Assembly (NCBI RefSeq): GCF_010500615.1
Contig: NZ_JAAGNX010000001.1
Location: forward strand, 186,001-250,000
Source: Oceanipulchritudo coccoides
Lineage (GTDB): Bacteria; Verrucomicrobiota; Verrucomicrobiia; Opitutales; Oceanipulchritudinaceae
DNA length: 64,000 nucleotides
Reading direction: 5' to 3'
Below the pieces are notes generated by a model, which saw only the letters and a list, made by a program, of their open reading frames with translations, was not told where the DNA came from and made no database searches. Shown here in pieces: positions 17,220-28,300 of the stretch (its first letter is position 1; each line of letters begins with the position of its first letter). The translations under genes and the position numbers were made by a program.

Positions 17220-18698
17220 ATGCAGAAGAAATTATTCACGGAGCTCGAACTTTCCCCTGAGATACTCAAGGCCGTTGCGAAAATGGGCTTTGAAGAGGCG
17301 TCCCCGATCCAATCAGAGTCGATTCCCCCATTAATGGCGGGCGGGGACCTGGTTGGCCAGTCCATGACAGGTTCCGGGAAGACAGCGGCATTCGCCATTC
17401 CGGCCATCGAACAGGTGGATCCCTCGCTTGCCGAGACACAGGTCCTGATCCTCTGCCCGACCCGGGAGCTGGCCGTTCAGGTCGCCGAGGAGACCTCCAA
17501 GCTGGCGGCGTTCAAGAAGGGGGTGCGAGAGCTGCCAATCTACGGGGGGGCATCCTACGAGCGCCAGTTCCGTGGATTAAAGAAGGGGGCACACATCGTT
17601 ATCGGGACGCCCGGCCGGATTCTGGATCACTTGGAAAAGGGAACCCTGCAACTTCAAAACCTCAAGACGATCATCATGGACGAGGCCGACCGGATGCTCG
17701 ATATGGGCTTCCTCGATGATATAAAAACCATTCTTTCACAGACCCCGGAATCACGGCAGACCGTGCTTTTTTCAGCCACTGTCCCGAGGCCGATTGCCGG
17801 ATTGATCAAGTCCTTTACCAACGATCCAACCTGGATCAAGATTGAGTCGCCGTCCATCACTGTCCCGGCGATTGACCAAGTCTGGTATGAGGTGCACGGA
17901 CGAACCAAAGTGGAAGTCCTTTGTCGCCTCATCGATCTGGAGGACATCCGCTTCGCAATTATCTTCTGCGCAACCAAAATCATGGTCGACGATTTGGTGG
18001 AGCACCTCATTGCCCGTGGCTACATGGCCGACAAGCTCCACGGGGACATGTCCCAGATGATGCGCGAACGCGTCATGGATCGATTTCGTCGACGCTCGAT
18101 TGAGTTTCTTGTGGCGACTGACGTGGCGGCGCGCGGACTCGATGTGAAGGATATTGAAGTGGTTTTCAACTACGACCTGCCGAACGACGGGGAGGATTAT
18201 GTCCACCGGATCGGCCGCACCGGCCGTGCCGGCAGCAAGGGAAAGGCCATCACCTTTGTCAGTGGCCGCGAGGTCTACAAGCTGCAGAATATCATACGCT
18301 TCACAAAAGGGAAAATCCGCCGTGAGCGCGTTCCTTCTCTTGAGCAGGTGGAGGAGCGCCGGACAAATATCTTTTTCGATACATTGCGTTCAACGCTCGA
18401 GGGCGGTTCCTACAAGCGCTACGATAACCATACCGACCGCTTGCTCGATCAGGGCTATTCCCCGACGGATATTATTTCGGCATTGATGCATTTGCGTGAG
18501 CAGGAGAATCCGAAGTCGTCCGGTGAGGACATCCCGATCATCGAGAAATCCCGCTTTAATCCCGACGACCAACCGAGGCGCAAAGCTCCCCCGTGGAAAA
18601 AGGGTGGGGGGAAGCGCCCCTTCAATAAAAAGGGGTCCTCGCACCGCAAGGGTGGCCATCCCGGAGATTTTCCCAAGAAGAAGAAAAAGAAGGGGTAA
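17220..18698 (+). CDS. DEAD-box RNA helicase
   Basis: 492 residues. All core motifs are present in order: Q motif near SPIQSESI, MTGSGKT (I), PTRELA (Ia), GTPGR (Ib), DEAD (II), SAT (III), ARGLDV (V) and HRIGRTGRAG (VI). The C-terminal 60 residues are a Lys/Arg/Gly/Pro-rich tail (ending KKKKKKG), typical of RhlE-like helicases that remodel rRNA or mRNA. It starts 56 bases after the ABC-F gene on the same strand, so the two translation-related genes may be co-transcribed. Confidence 0.95.
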   Translation: MQKKLFTELELSPEILKAVAKMGFEEASPIQSESIPPLMAGGDLVGQSMTGSGKTAAFAIPAIEQVDPSLAETQVLILCPTRELAVQVAEETSKLAAFKKGVRELPIYGGASYERQFRGLKKGAHIVIGTPGRILDHLEKGTLQLQNLKTIIMDEADRMLDMGFLDDIKTILSQTPESRQTVLFSATVPRPIAGLIKSFTNDPTWIKIESPSITVPAIDQVWYEVHGRTKVEVLCRLIDLEDIRFAIIFCATKIMVDDLVEHLIARGYMADKLHGDMSQMMRERVMDRFRRRSIEFLVATDVAARGLDVKDIEVVFNYDLPNDGEDYVHRIGRTGRAGSKGKAITFVSGREVYKLQNIIRFTKGKIRRERVPSLEQVEERRTNIFFDTLRSTLEGGSYKRYDNHTDRLLDQGYSPTDIISALMHLREQENPKSSGEDIPIIEKSRFNPDDQPRRKAPPWKKGGGKRPFNKKGSSHRKGGHPGDFPKKKKKKG

Positions 18699-18802
18699 CG
18701 GGTCCTGATCCGTGCGATGGATACTGCGGAATAATGACCGAGTCTGGTTTCCAACCTCCCTGTCGATTTTGACAAGGAAGGGAATCTGGCGATTGTTATA
18801 TT

Positions 18803-20377
18803 ATGAATTTTGGTATTTCCAGCGCAGTCCTCATTGCCCTCCTCACACCCAGCTTATTATCCGCGCAGGATTATTTCCCTGATCCAATACCCCCGAGTGG
18901 GATTGCCCTGAAAGTGAGTGAAGTTGCTGTGGTTCCCGATTCGAGTCCCGGGCAACCGCCGCGGCTCAGCGTCCTGACCGAGGACCCCGCAGGCCGGCTC
19001 TTTGTCAACGACCAGCGCGGACCGCTTTACCTGGTTGATGAGCCCACCGGGACGGTCACTGAATACTTGGACATTCGCGATTACTCTGAACTGGATATCC
19101 TGGCGACCTTCGAAGCCGGTTTTCAAAGTTTCGCCTTTCATCCTGATTTTCTGAAAGAAGGAGCCGCGGGTTACGGACGTTTGTACACCATTCACAGTAG
19201 CAATGATACATCCACCTCGCCGGATTTTGATCCTGGCGGCAGTACGAGCCTTCACACTCTTCTGCTTGAGTGGCGGGCAGCTAATCCCGGTGCGGCCACT
19301 TTCATTCCCGCGCAACCGCTCAATCCTTATCGTGAATTGATGCGGCTGAAACAGCCTTTTGGAAACCACAATGCCGGACTGGTGGCTTTCAATTCCTCGG
19401 TCCCCTCAGATGATCCGGATTATGGTAACCTTTACATCGCGATCGGCGATGGCGGATCCGGGGGCGATCCACAGGAAAATGGCGAGGATGCCTCCAATCC
19501 TTTTGGTGCCATCTTGCGTATCGATCCTTTGGGTACAAATTCCGCAAACGGAGCGTACGGGATTGTCGCTGCCAACGCCCTGGCCGCGGATGGAGATTCC
19601 AATACGCTTGGTGAAATTTATGTCTACGGCTTGCGCAATCCCCAACGCTTTGGATGGGATGCCGTTACCGGGAATTGTTTTATCGCCGACATTGGCCAGA
19701 ACGCGGTCGAGGAGATTAACCTTGCCTCCAACGGGGCCAATTTTGGCTGGGATGTGCGCGAAGGGAGCTTCACCTTTGAGGGGGCGGATTCCGCAAGCTT
19801 GACGGGTCCGATTGCTGAATATGACCATACAAATCCTGTTGTGGACATGCCGACTGCTATTAACAACCGGGCTGTGACGGTCGGTGAAGTGGTGCGTGGC
19901 GCCTGCATACCGGAACTGGAAGGCAAGCTGCTTCTCGCAGATTTCCCAACCGGTCTCATTTTCCTTCTGGATGTTTCGGACGATCCCTTTGACGGAGGCC
20001 AGGACGGATTGTCGACCTTGACGCTTCTCGATGCGGAAGGCGCTCCCCGTAGCTTCATCGACTTGATCAACACCGCCAGGGCAGCAAGGGGGCTGTCCTC
20101 TTCCACGCGAACCGACCTGCGGTTTTCCGTCAATACGCCAGGCCGCTTGTATTTGACCAACAAACAGGATGGAATCGTGCGCCGCATTCTCCCGACCGCG
20201 AATCCTGAAATCTCGATTTCACAGGCACTATCCGGTGAGCTGGAGGTGATTTTTTCAGGCTCATTGGAGCAGAGTAGCAATCTTATGGAATGGGAAACCG
20301 TGAAGCCACAACCGCTTTCTCCGTGGACAATTGCCCCACCTCAGGAAAGCCAGTTCCTGCGGGTACTGAGCAAGTGA
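18803..20377 (+). CDS. Secreted glucose/sorbosone dehydrogenase-like protein
   Basis: 524 residues with a signal peptide (MNFGISSAVLIALLTPSLLSA). The body has the six-bladed propeller motifs of PQQ-dependent sugar dehydrogenases: FAFHPDF, GNHNAGLVAF, IGDGGSGGDPQ, VYGLRNPQRFGWD and IADIGQNAVEEIN. Many homologues have no proven activity, so a soluble aldose oxidation role is only likely. The last 50 residues form a separate small module (LEQSSNLMEWE to QFLRVLSK) also seen in other secreted proteins of this window. The 3' end overlaps the convergent membrane-protein gene by 37 bases. Confidence 0.85.
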   Translation: MNFGISSAVLIALLTPSLLSAQDYFPDPIPPSGIALKVSEVAVVPDSSPGQPPRLSVLTEDPAGRLFVNDQRGPLYLVDEPTGTVTEYLDIRDYSELDILATFEAGFQSFAFHPDFLKEGAAGYGRLYTIHSSNDTSTSPDFDPGGSTSLHTLLLEWRAANPGAATFIPAQPLNPYRELMRLKQPFGNHNAGLVAFNSSVPSDDPDYGNLYIAIGDGGSGGDPQENGEDASNPFGAILRIDPLGTNSANGAYGIVAANALAADGDSNTLGEIYVYGLRNPQRFGWDAVTGNCFIADIGQNAVEEINLASNGANFGWDVREGSFTFEGADSASLTGPIAEYDHTNPVVDMPTAINNRAVTVGEVVRGACIPELEGKLLLADFPTGLIFLLDVSDDPFDGGQDGLSTLTLLDAEGAPRSFIDLINTARAARGLSSSTRTDLRFSVNTPGRLYLTNKQDGIVRRILPTANPEISISQALSGELEVIFSGSLEQSSNLMEWETVKPQPLSPWTIAPPQESQFLRVLSK

Positions 20378-21204
20378 TAAACGGCATAGAGCTCCCAACC
20401 AAACGGGATATAGCCACCGTATCCGGCGAGTGGCATTTCGAATACATGAAGAAAATCCAAATAAGGAATGGAGTAGATCCATTTTGGATAAGCGTAGACA
20501 TTCCATAATTCCCAGAAAAAGCCACACATAAGGGCGGCTGCTCCAAAGACCAGAAGGGCTTGTCCGTTGCCTTCGGAAAGTTGCTTGATCAAGGAAGGGC
20601 GCCGGAACCGGGCATTCAATGGATCAATAATAAAAAACATGGAAAGCCACATGAAGGGGAAGAATGTGGACGGGAAGAAAAGCATCAGGATGAGCATTCC
20701 CCAACCGGACCCGTGCAAGATCCAGAGCAACCGCGAATTGAGTGAAAAGCCCGGCCACTTGCCCAACTTCTTCGGCCATGAGAATGTCGCGATCAGTTCT
20801 GCCGTGCTGAAAACGGCTGGGATAACTGTTGAGAACGAAAGCGACGAATAAAGGAAATACTCGGTCCCTGAGAAGGCTTCCCGGCCGAGGTAGATCCAAT
20901 TCTGCGTGAAAAGATTGAGCCCTTCAAAGAGCCACCAGACTGGCATTGAGACAAGGAACAGTAAGAGGTAAGCCGAGGGCTTGCGGACCAGTAGACAGCT
21001 GCCCGTCCGGCGTTGCACAATGCCACTAACTAGAAGGCAGTAACCGACCCATTGCGGGAAAAATAACAGATGGGTTCGCAGCCCGGAGAGTCCCCAGCTG
21101 AAAGCCCATGACAGCAGGAGCATGATCAAGCCCAACAGCGCATAAGCCGGGAGACCGGATCTGCGCATCAGTTTTGTTCCGGCTGTAGGAGGTGAAACCT
21201 GCAT
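20341..21204 (-). CDS. Polytopic membrane protein of unknown function
   Basis: 287 residues with about seven to eight hydrophobic segments and many aromatic residues, including repeated Trp in the last third (CGFFWELWNVYAYPKWIYSI). The overall look is of a small integral membrane enzyme or transporter such as the lycopene-cyclase-like proteins, but I cannot assign a family. It converges on the dehydrogenase-like gene and is divergent from the PEP-CTERM gene at 21356. Confidence 0.7.
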   Translation of the reverse strand: MQVSPPTAGTKLMRRSGLPAYALLGLIMLLLSWAFSWGLSGLRTHLLFFPQWVGYCLLVSGIVQRRTGSCLLVRKPSAYLLLFLVSMPVWWLFEGLNLFTQNWIYLGREAFSGTEYFLYSSLSFSTVIPAVFSTAELIATFSWPKKLGKWPGFSLNSRLLWILHGSGWGMLILMLFFPSTFFPFMWLSMFFIIDPLNARFRRPSLIKQLSEGNGQALLVFGAAALMCGFFWELWNVYAYPKWIYSIPYLDFLHVFEMPLAGYGGYIPFGWELYAVYHLLSTRRNWLS

Positions 21205-21355
21205 ATGTGAATTAAATCAAATGCAGTCATTAAACGGCAAGGAAACAGGGGGCATATGTAAATTGTTTTGTAATTTTTGAAAAAGCGTTATTTAATCCGG
21301 CCCCGACGGCCACAATTGCTCTAGAACAAACAGTCTACTGTATCATTTATTTATC

Positions 21356-22240
21356 ATGAAGTTGCGAACAATTATAGCCTGTCTATTCCTGTATTCAGTT
21401 CACTCGGCGAGTGCCATTATCAGCGTGGGAGGACCCACCACCGAATGGGTGGAGATTATCTACCCGGGGGTGCAGTCTGATTATCTCACTGACCAACAGA
21501 CCGGAATCTACGAATTTGATATTGTCGGATCGGCTGACGGAAGCCATCCCGGTATCTACACGCAATTCGACAATGGCGGCGATGACCTTAGCCGGACTGA
21601 TGGGGAGCTTGCCTTTCGATTTCGGGTCGGCGGTAATAAAAACCCTGCCTACTTTGAAGGCTTGGCATGGGTTGGAATGGATGTGAACGGCGATGGGGTG
21701 CTTGACCTGTTTGCCGGTGTTGAAAATCCAAAAGCCGCCACTTGGACCATTTCGATTCACGATGCTGGGACCGGGGCGAACATCTCCCCAAGCACAACCA
21801 GCATTTCGACAACCCCCGAGTTTTCCTACAACTCAATCGCCGGGACATTTGATTGGGCTCCAGTCACTTCGACCAACGATCCAAGTGCCACCAACTTCGA
21901 TCTCGATGGGGGAGGCGAAACAGACTATTTCATCAGTTTCAAACTTCCCTTCGCGGATTTGGTCAGCGCTATCAATACGCTTGTTCCGGGAACGGATTTT
22001 GATGACACAAAAGCCATCGCCTATGTTGCCGCCACCTCAACCCAGGGCAATTCGCTCAATGCCGATTTGAATGGGGTCGAGGCGGGCCGCGACAGCACAA
22101 CGACCTGGGAGATCCTCGGAGCATTGAGTCCCGAGCTGACCGCCGATGGCACACCCATTCCCGAGCCGGCTACCTATGCTGTCCTGCTTGGCCTTTCCGC
22201 CCTCATCCTGACAGGCCGCCGTCGACTTTGCAGGGATTAA
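21356..22240 (+). CDS. PEP-CTERM-anchored secreted protein
   Basis: 294 residues: signal peptide (MKLRTIIACLFLYSVHSASA), an Asp/Gly/Thr-rich beta-type body and a C-terminal PEP-CTERM signal (IPEPATYAVLLGLSALIL then RRRLCRD) that should be recognised by an exosortase for sorting to the cell surface. The exosortase itself is not in the window. The body has no catalytic motif that I recognise. The 150 bases upstream are AT-rich but lack the TTGGC repeat operator of the later genes, so its regulation is probably separate. Confidence 0.85.
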   Translation: MKLRTIIACLFLYSVHSASAIISVGGPTTEWVEIIYPGVQSDYLTDQQTGIYEFDIVGSADGSHPGIYTQFDNGGDDLSRTDGELAFRFRVGGNKNPAYFEGLAWVGMDVNGDGVLDLFAGVENPKAATWTISIHDAGTGANISPSTTSISTTPEFSYNSIAGTFDWAPVTSTNDPSATNFDLDGGGETDYFISFKLPFADLVSAINTLVPGTDFDDTKAIAYVAATSTQGNSLNADLNGVEAGRDSTTTWEILGALSPELTADGTPIPEPATYAVLLGLSALILTGRRRLCRD

Positions 22241-22303
22241 TTTCCCACTCCTTCCAAGTGCTTGCCTTGACGCTTGCCGTGGCACCATCAAATATGGCCC
22301 GCC

Positions 22304-23383
22304 ATGTTTGCGGCTAAATTAACGGGACCCTTGTTGCTGGGGCTTTTGCTCGTTTCCGGTTGTGCAAGCTTCAATGCTTCCCGGCAGGATAAGATTTATC
22401 AAGAGGTGCTCTACCTGACTACACGTGAGGACACAGGTAAATCAGATCCCGGTGAGCGTTTTGCAGGAGAACGGGGGAAGACCCGTTACGGTGCCGCGAT
22501 GGTGGCAATCGATCCGGAGCCGGTCTTGTCAGCCTTTTCGGTTGCTCAAACAAACCGGCTGATGCAACGCCCTCAACTTCCACGGCGGCAAGCGCTACAG
22601 AAGATCCAGCCGCTTCAGAAGGATGCCTTCATGGAAGCTATTGGCCGGTATTCCATGGATCGCGAAGTGCCCGAAGACATTCTGATCTTCATTCATGGCT
22701 ACAAGCGCAGCTTTGCCGATTCAGTGGAAAACGCCGCCCGCTTACGATACCAGCTTGCCTTCCCCGGACCGGCCATTGCCTTTTCATGGCCCTCGACGGA
22801 TTCGGTCTCCGGCTACCTCGCCGACGTCGAAAACCTCGACTGGTCGGTGCCAGCCTTGCGCGACCTGATTGAAGGAATGGGGGAGCGATTCCCGCACACG
22901 CGCTTGCATCTTGTTGCCCACAGTCTGGGCAATCGTGCCCTTCTGCAGTTGCTGGCGGAACTTCTTCAAAATGATCAGGAAGCGGATCGTCTTCCCATCG
23001 GGCAACTCGTCCTGATCGCTCCAGACTTCGATCGCGACATCTTCATGCGGGACGTTGCACCCGAACTTCATCGATTACCGTTTCGCAAAACGCTTTATGT
23101 CTCCTCCGAGGACTTTCCATTGATGGCCTCCGGGAAGGTCTTCCAGTATCCCCGTCTGGGGGATTCGCGTGAGCTTCCTCCCATCATCAAGGGAGTGGAA
23201 ACCATTGATGTCTCCGACGCCATCAACGTTTTCAACGGCCATGGCTACTATGAAGCAAACCGTGCCACCATCGAGGATCTATACTTTCTCATCCGTGAGA
23301 ATAAACCGGCCCATGAACGGCCGGGACTGATTCAGGTCGAGACCGATGAGGGACCCTACTGGCGACTCCAGCCGGTCATGTGA
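22304..23383 (+). CDS. Alpha/beta-hydrolase lipoprotein (DUF900-like)
   Basis: 359 residues from ATG 22304. The N-terminus has a lipoprotein signal with lipobox LLVSGC. Residues about 120-260 match alpha/beta hydrolases of the DUF900 type: ILIFIHGYKRSF (oxyanion region), FSWPSTDSV and LVAHSLGNRALL with the nucleophile Ser. The substrate is unknown. A TTG start at 22274 would add ten residues before the signal peptide and is less likely. No operator of the later regulon precedes it. Confidence 0.85.
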   Translation: MFAAKLTGPLLLGLLLVSGCASFNASRQDKIYQEVLYLTTREDTGKSDPGERFAGERGKTRYGAAMVAIDPEPVLSAFSVAQTNRLMQRPQLPRRQALQKIQPLQKDAFMEAIGRYSMDREVPEDILIFIHGYKRSFADSVENAARLRYQLAFPGPAIAFSWPSTDSVSGYLADVENLDWSVPALRDLIEGMGERFPHTRLHLVAHSLGNRALLQLLAELLQNDQEADRLPIGQLVLIAPDFDRDIFMRDVAPELHRLPFRKTLYVSSEDFPLMASGKVFQYPRLGDSRELPPIIKGVETIDVSDAINVFNGHGYYEANRATIEDLYFLIRENKPAHERPGLIQVETDEGPYWRLQPVM

Positions 23384-23470
23384 AATGAGATTTGGAGGGG
23401 GTGCCGAGAGCGGGCACTCAGATTCTTTGAGAATGCAATAAGTGTTCAAAGGAGTCTCTATTCGTGGCAG

Positions 23471-23536
23471 TTGGCGGGTTTTCTCAACTAAGTGGCTGAA
23501 TTTTTCTAATTAAAATTGTGAGATTTGTGGCATTCT
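23471..23536 (+). promoter_or_regulatory. Direct-repeat operator and promoter, copy 1 (symporter-HTCS)
   Basis: First half-site TTGGC (23471) with CAA 14 bases on, second half-site GTGGC (23492) with CTA 14 bases on; the two are 21 bases apart. A -10-like CATTCT lies at 23531. This is the weakest of six copies (two mismatches). It stands 53 bases before the symporter start, counted from the -10. Confidence 0.7.
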
Positions 23537-23588
23537 CCTGATCCTAATCCAACCCAGCCTGTGGTTCAGGCTACCCACTACAACTAAT

Positions 23589-25325
23589 ATGCACTATTTA
23601 GAGGTTATTCTTTTTCTCACTGCCGTGATCGGCGTCATTGGTCTTGGAATCTGGAAAAGTCGCGATGAAGCGCTTGATAGCGATCATGGCGCATCAGATT
23701 ACTTTCTGGCCGGTCGTGGCCTGACCTGGTGGCTTGTTGGATTCTCGCTGATCGCGGCTAACATCTCGACTGAGCAATTTGTGGGGATGTCGGGGGCTTC
23801 GGCTAACTGGCTTGGGATGGCCATTGCTTCCTATGAATGGATGGCCGCAGTCACGCTTATCTTTGTCGCCTTCTGGTTTCTGCCGAAATTCCTGAAAGCG
23901 GGCCTATATACGATTCCCGAGTTCCTGGAATACCGTTTTGATCCGGTCGCGCGGATGACCATGTCCATTCCAGCGGTTGTCACGCTGGTCTTCGTGACCA
24001 CCTCCTCAGTCATTTATTCCGGCGCTAAATTTGTCTCGGAGTATTACCACACGGTTCCGATCTTGAACAGCCTGACGGCAATGTGCTGGCTAATCGCCCT
24101 GTTTGCGGCGGTTTATGTCTTTATTGGCGGTTTGAAGGCCTGTGCCTGGACAGACCTGATCTGGGGGGCAGCCTTGATTATGGGCGGGATGATTGTCATG
24201 TGGATGGCCTTCTCAACCTTGGCCGACAAGCCCGCTGAAGAGCTCCTGCTGACCAAGGTTTCCAATTCGGAAGCAACTTTGGCAGACATTGAGAACGCGG
24301 GTGCATGGGAGCGATTCATGTTGCTTAATGACGGAGTCAACGGGGAGGCTGAAGTTCGAAATGGTCCTAATGGATCTGGAGGAAAAGTGCACATGGTCCG
24401 GCCTATGGAGGATCCTGATATCCCATGGACAGCCCTCCTGCTTGGTCTGTGGATACCCAATTTCTTTTACTGGGGACTGAATCAATACATTGTCCAGCGG
24501 ACTCTGGGGTCAAAGTCATTGGCGGAGGGTCAGAAGGGGATTGTTTTTGCTGCCTTTCTGAAATTGATCATTCCCTTTATCGTCGTCATCCCGGGTATCC
24601 TGGCATTCAATTTATTCAGTGGCGACCTGCTTAATTCCGTCACTGGGGAATATGATTATGACCGGGCCTTCCCGGTTCTGGTAAGGAATCTCATCAAGCC
24701 CTATCCATTGATTTCCTGGTTCGTACTGGCGGCCCTCTGTGGTGCTGTTATCAGTTCGCTGGCCTCCATGTTGAATTCCGCCTCAACCCTGGCCACGATG
24801 GACCTGTATGCGAAAATCACTGGAGAAAAGAATGAGGCCAAATTGGTCAAGGTTGGGCGGTTCCTCGTGATTGTATTCGTTCTTCTTTCGGCATTGGTCG
24901 CCCCGAAGCTGGATAATTTCACAAGTATTTTTGCCTATATTCAGGAATTCCAAGGCTTTATTTCCCCTGGAATTCTGGCCGTATTCATTTTTGGTTTCTT
25001 CTCGCCCAGAACTCCCCGATATTTCGGGGCCCTTGGCATTGCCATCAATGTTGTCTCCTATGGCGCTTTCAAGTGGCTGATCGGCCCGTTACTGGTTCAA
25101 AATGGTCTTTGGTACGCTGACCAGATCGCTTTTCTGGACCGGATGGCCATCTGCTTGTTCATTGTCCTGTTTACCGGTGTCTTCATTACAATAATCAATC
25201 CAATGAAGGAACCGGTGAAAATGCCGGTCAATGACACGATTGATGTCACCTCTTCACGGACCGCCAAGATTGCCGGCATCGGCGTCGTCATTTTGACGGG
25301 AATCCTTTATGTGGTGTTCTGGTAA
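23589..25325 (+). CDS. SSS family sodium:solute symporter
   Basis: 578 residues, about 14 membrane segments. The N-terminal FLAGRGLTWWLVGFSLIAANIS and STEQFVGMSG and the later LKACAWTDLIWG are hallmark SSS/SGLT motifs. It should import a sugar or sugar acid with Na+, probably a product of the polysaccharide locus next door. Preceded by operator copy 1 and followed after 49 bases by the HTCS gene with no terminator between, so uptake and sensing are probably one transcript. A hydrophilic loop of about 50 residues near residue 230 is longer than usual. Confidence 0.93.
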   Translation: MHYLEVILFLTAVIGVIGLGIWKSRDEALDSDHGASDYFLAGRGLTWWLVGFSLIAANISTEQFVGMSGASANWLGMAIASYEWMAAVTLIFVAFWFLPKFLKAGLYTIPEFLEYRFDPVARMTMSIPAVVTLVFVTTSSVIYSGAKFVSEYYHTVPILNSLTAMCWLIALFAAVYVFIGGLKACAWTDLIWGAALIMGGMIVMWMAFSTLADKPAEELLLTKVSNSEATLADIENAGAWERFMLLNDGVNGEAEVRNGPNGSGGKVHMVRPMEDPDIPWTALLLGLWIPNFFYWGLNQYIVQRTLGSKSLAEGQKGIVFAAFLKLIIPFIVVIPGILAFNLFSGDLLNSVTGEYDYDRAFPVLVRNLIKPYPLISWFVLAALCGAVISSLASMLNSASTLATMDLYAKITGEKNEAKLVKVGRFLVIVFVLLSALVAPKLDNFTSIFAYIQEFQGFISPGILAVFIFGFFSPRTPRYFGALGIAINVVSYGAFKWLIGPLLVQNGLWYADQIAFLDRMAICLFIVLFTGVFITIINPMKEPVKMPVNDTIDVTSSRTAKIAGIGVVILTGILYVVFW

Positions 25326-25374
25326 ATTGGGTTAGCCTTGCCCTGGTAACCTGAACCCTCTTCAATCGGCTTGT

Positions 25375-28300
25375 ATGTTTCCTAGTGCCTTCGATCCAGA
25401 TTGGCTGAAAGTATTCCGTTCCAGCTCCCGGATTCTCAAGCTCCTTACATGGCTGCTACTTCTCGGGAGCCATGCCTGGGCAGTCGTCGATTCGGGACCC
25501 AAACTGGAGTATCTTGCGTACGATAAATGGCGCTGGCGTGAGTTGAAACAATTGAGCGATATCCAAATACGGAGTATCGATGAGTCGATCGATGGAATTC
25601 TCTGGATCGGAGGAGGAGATAGTCTGTATGCATATGATGGATACAAGACCCGGCGTGTCCCGCTGGATGTGGAGGATGAAGAAATCCGTTCTATCGCGGT
25701 GCTGGATGAGGGGCATATCCACTATCTGACCAAATCTCATTGGGGCAGAATAAAAAACGGCAGCATGGAAATCCTGATGTCGCTTGAAGCTCCCGATGTG
25801 GCAACAAGCGAACTTGCGACCGATGATAACGGAAATGTTTTTCTTGGAACCTCCGGTGGCCTATTACGGTTCAGTCACAATAGTATTGAGCCGGTGGAAG
25901 TCTTGTTTGAGCGGATTGATAACGTCACTTTTTCATCCGCTGGAGAGATTTGGCTCTCCGAATCTAATTCAGGCCGGCTGGCTGTCTACAGGACGTCCAC
26001 GGACGGATCGGCCAATGTTGACCTCGTAAAGCTCATTAGCCCTTCGATTCCGATTGCGGAATATCCATTCAAGTTGTTCCCGGATGCCAAAGGCAAGGTA
26101 TGGATTGTCTCGGAGGATCCGGAGGTGCCCCCAGTCTATTTTACCCGGGACTACTCCGAAGTCATTCTTGATGATTTGAGGGGTTTGGGTGGATCCAACG
26201 TATGTTTTGGCATAACCGAGAGTCATGACGGGTCCATCTGGATATCCGCGCGGCGCTTTCTTCATCGTTACGTTAACGATAACTGGGAAGTGCTCGATAG
26301 CGAATTTCTTGATATCCCGACTTCGGCCCCGCTCCTTTATACCCTCAACGATGGATCCCTCTTGATTAGCGGTCCCCGTGAAAAAGTCGTGATCCTCAAC
26401 TTGGATTCGGGCCGCTTTTCCGGTTTCAAGGGGCTGCACTTCGAGGGGGAGGACCGGTTTGGTGGGCAATGGTTTATTTCGGAGGATGGCAGGGTTGGGC
26501 GAAATTCCGAGGATGGGGCACTCTGGACCTGGTTTTCCGCTGATGACGGGATTCCGGAATCGCCCAGCTTGATCTTCTTTTCCAGTGATGGGACAATCTG
26601 GGTTGCCGGAAGTCATGAAATGGCAGCTTGCGTCTCCCGGTTTGACGGGGAGACCTGGACCCGGGACAGCTTCAATGAAATGGGTTACCGGATCGGGCAC
26701 TTGAGCGCTTTTGAAACCAGCGGCGGCGATGTCCTCTTCGGCAATGGATCCGAACACACACCTCCCAGCAAGTGGGAGGGTGGTCTGGTTCGCTACTCGC
26801 CTGCCCAGGGTGGATACACCTATTCACGCCAACTCCCTCCCGAGGTGCCTTACCGTGTCTCCTGCATTGGGGAGGGCCCGGACGGGGCCCTGTTCATTTC
26901 CGGTCCTGGATTAAACAAAATCACAGATTCTGCGGTTTCGATTGTCCCGGTGCCCGGCTTGGAGCGCCCCAGTTGGTGGATTGACCATATGGCTGTCGGA
27001 ACGGATAACACCCTTTGGTTATGTGCCTGGGGCAAGGGCGTTTACAGATACCTTGCCGGTGAATGGCAGGTATATACCGAGTCAGACGGTTTATTGAGCA
27101 ACCGCGCCATCTATTCCCTGCCAAGCCGCTTCTGGGACGGTGTCTGGGTTACCACGCAAAAGGGAATTGTTCGTTTTGATGGCACCGCCTGGACCTCCGT
27201 TTTTCCCTTCCCTGACCAGATGACCCGTGAATCCAGCACCCTGCAGGAGACAGACGATGGCGAACTTTGGATTAATATCGCCTCGCGTGCATGGTTCTTC
27301 AGGTCTACCCCTGATCCGGTAAAGTCCGGATCCTACTATTCCATCCGGTATGTTCCGGAAAGAAATCCACCCGTTGTGTCACTTGTAGAGACACCGCGAG
27401 CCAGGGTCATTGACGGCAACCAGTATTTCCAATGGGAAGGCTTTGATTTCTGGTCGGAAACACCAGCTGATGCCCTCGAGTATTCCTACCGTGTCAACGG
27501 GGCGGACTGGAGCCCGTTTGCCACAGGAAACCAGATCAACCTGTCCGACTTGAAACCGGGCGACTATACCTTTGATGTGCGTGCCCGCGACAGGGACTGG
27601 AATGTCTCAGCCAGTCCAGCCAGTTACACCTTTGCGGTCGTTTCACCCCTTTGGAAACGGCCGTGGTTTATCGCCACAATGGTCTTCACGGTTGGACTGA
27701 TTGCCTTCCTGATCACCCTGATCATTCGCAACCGGGTTCGTCACATCCTTGAGATCGAGGAGTTGAAAATCCAGTTTTTTACCTACCTTTCGCATGAGTT
27801 GCGGACGCCTCTCGCGGTTGTCCTCGGCCCGATCGAGAGTGCCATGAAACAGGTCGAAAACACGGCCGTCCTGCAAAACCTGGCCTTGGCCAGGAAGAAT
27901 GCCAACCGGGTCCTTTCGCTGGTCGACCAGTTGCTGGATTTCAGGAAATTCGAGTATTCCAAGAAGACCTTCAATCCGGAGGCCTCAGACCTGTGCGTTT
28001 TCCTGCGAGATTCAGTTGAATCGATTCGCTCCCTGAGCGATGATAAAAACCAGCGCATTGAGTATCAGTCCTCCCTCAGTCCAGGGTATTTCCTGTTCGA
28101 TGGCGATATGCTGCAGAAAATCTGCAACAACCTGATCAGCAATGCCATCAAGTACTCTCCAGAAGGAAGTGCCGTGACTGTGGAGGCTGAACTCCTCAGT
28201 CCAGCAGATCCGGAGGAGTCACCGGTGCTGATGCTCTCAGTGGCAGATGAAGGGCCCGGGATTACCCCGGATGACCAGAAGTTGATTTTTGCGCCATTTT

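Noticed and set aside
18792-18815. TGGCGATTG sequence before the dehydrogenase-like gene, possible seventh operator
   Set aside because: Only one TTGGC-like word is present; the CAA at +14 and the second half-site at +21 are missing.
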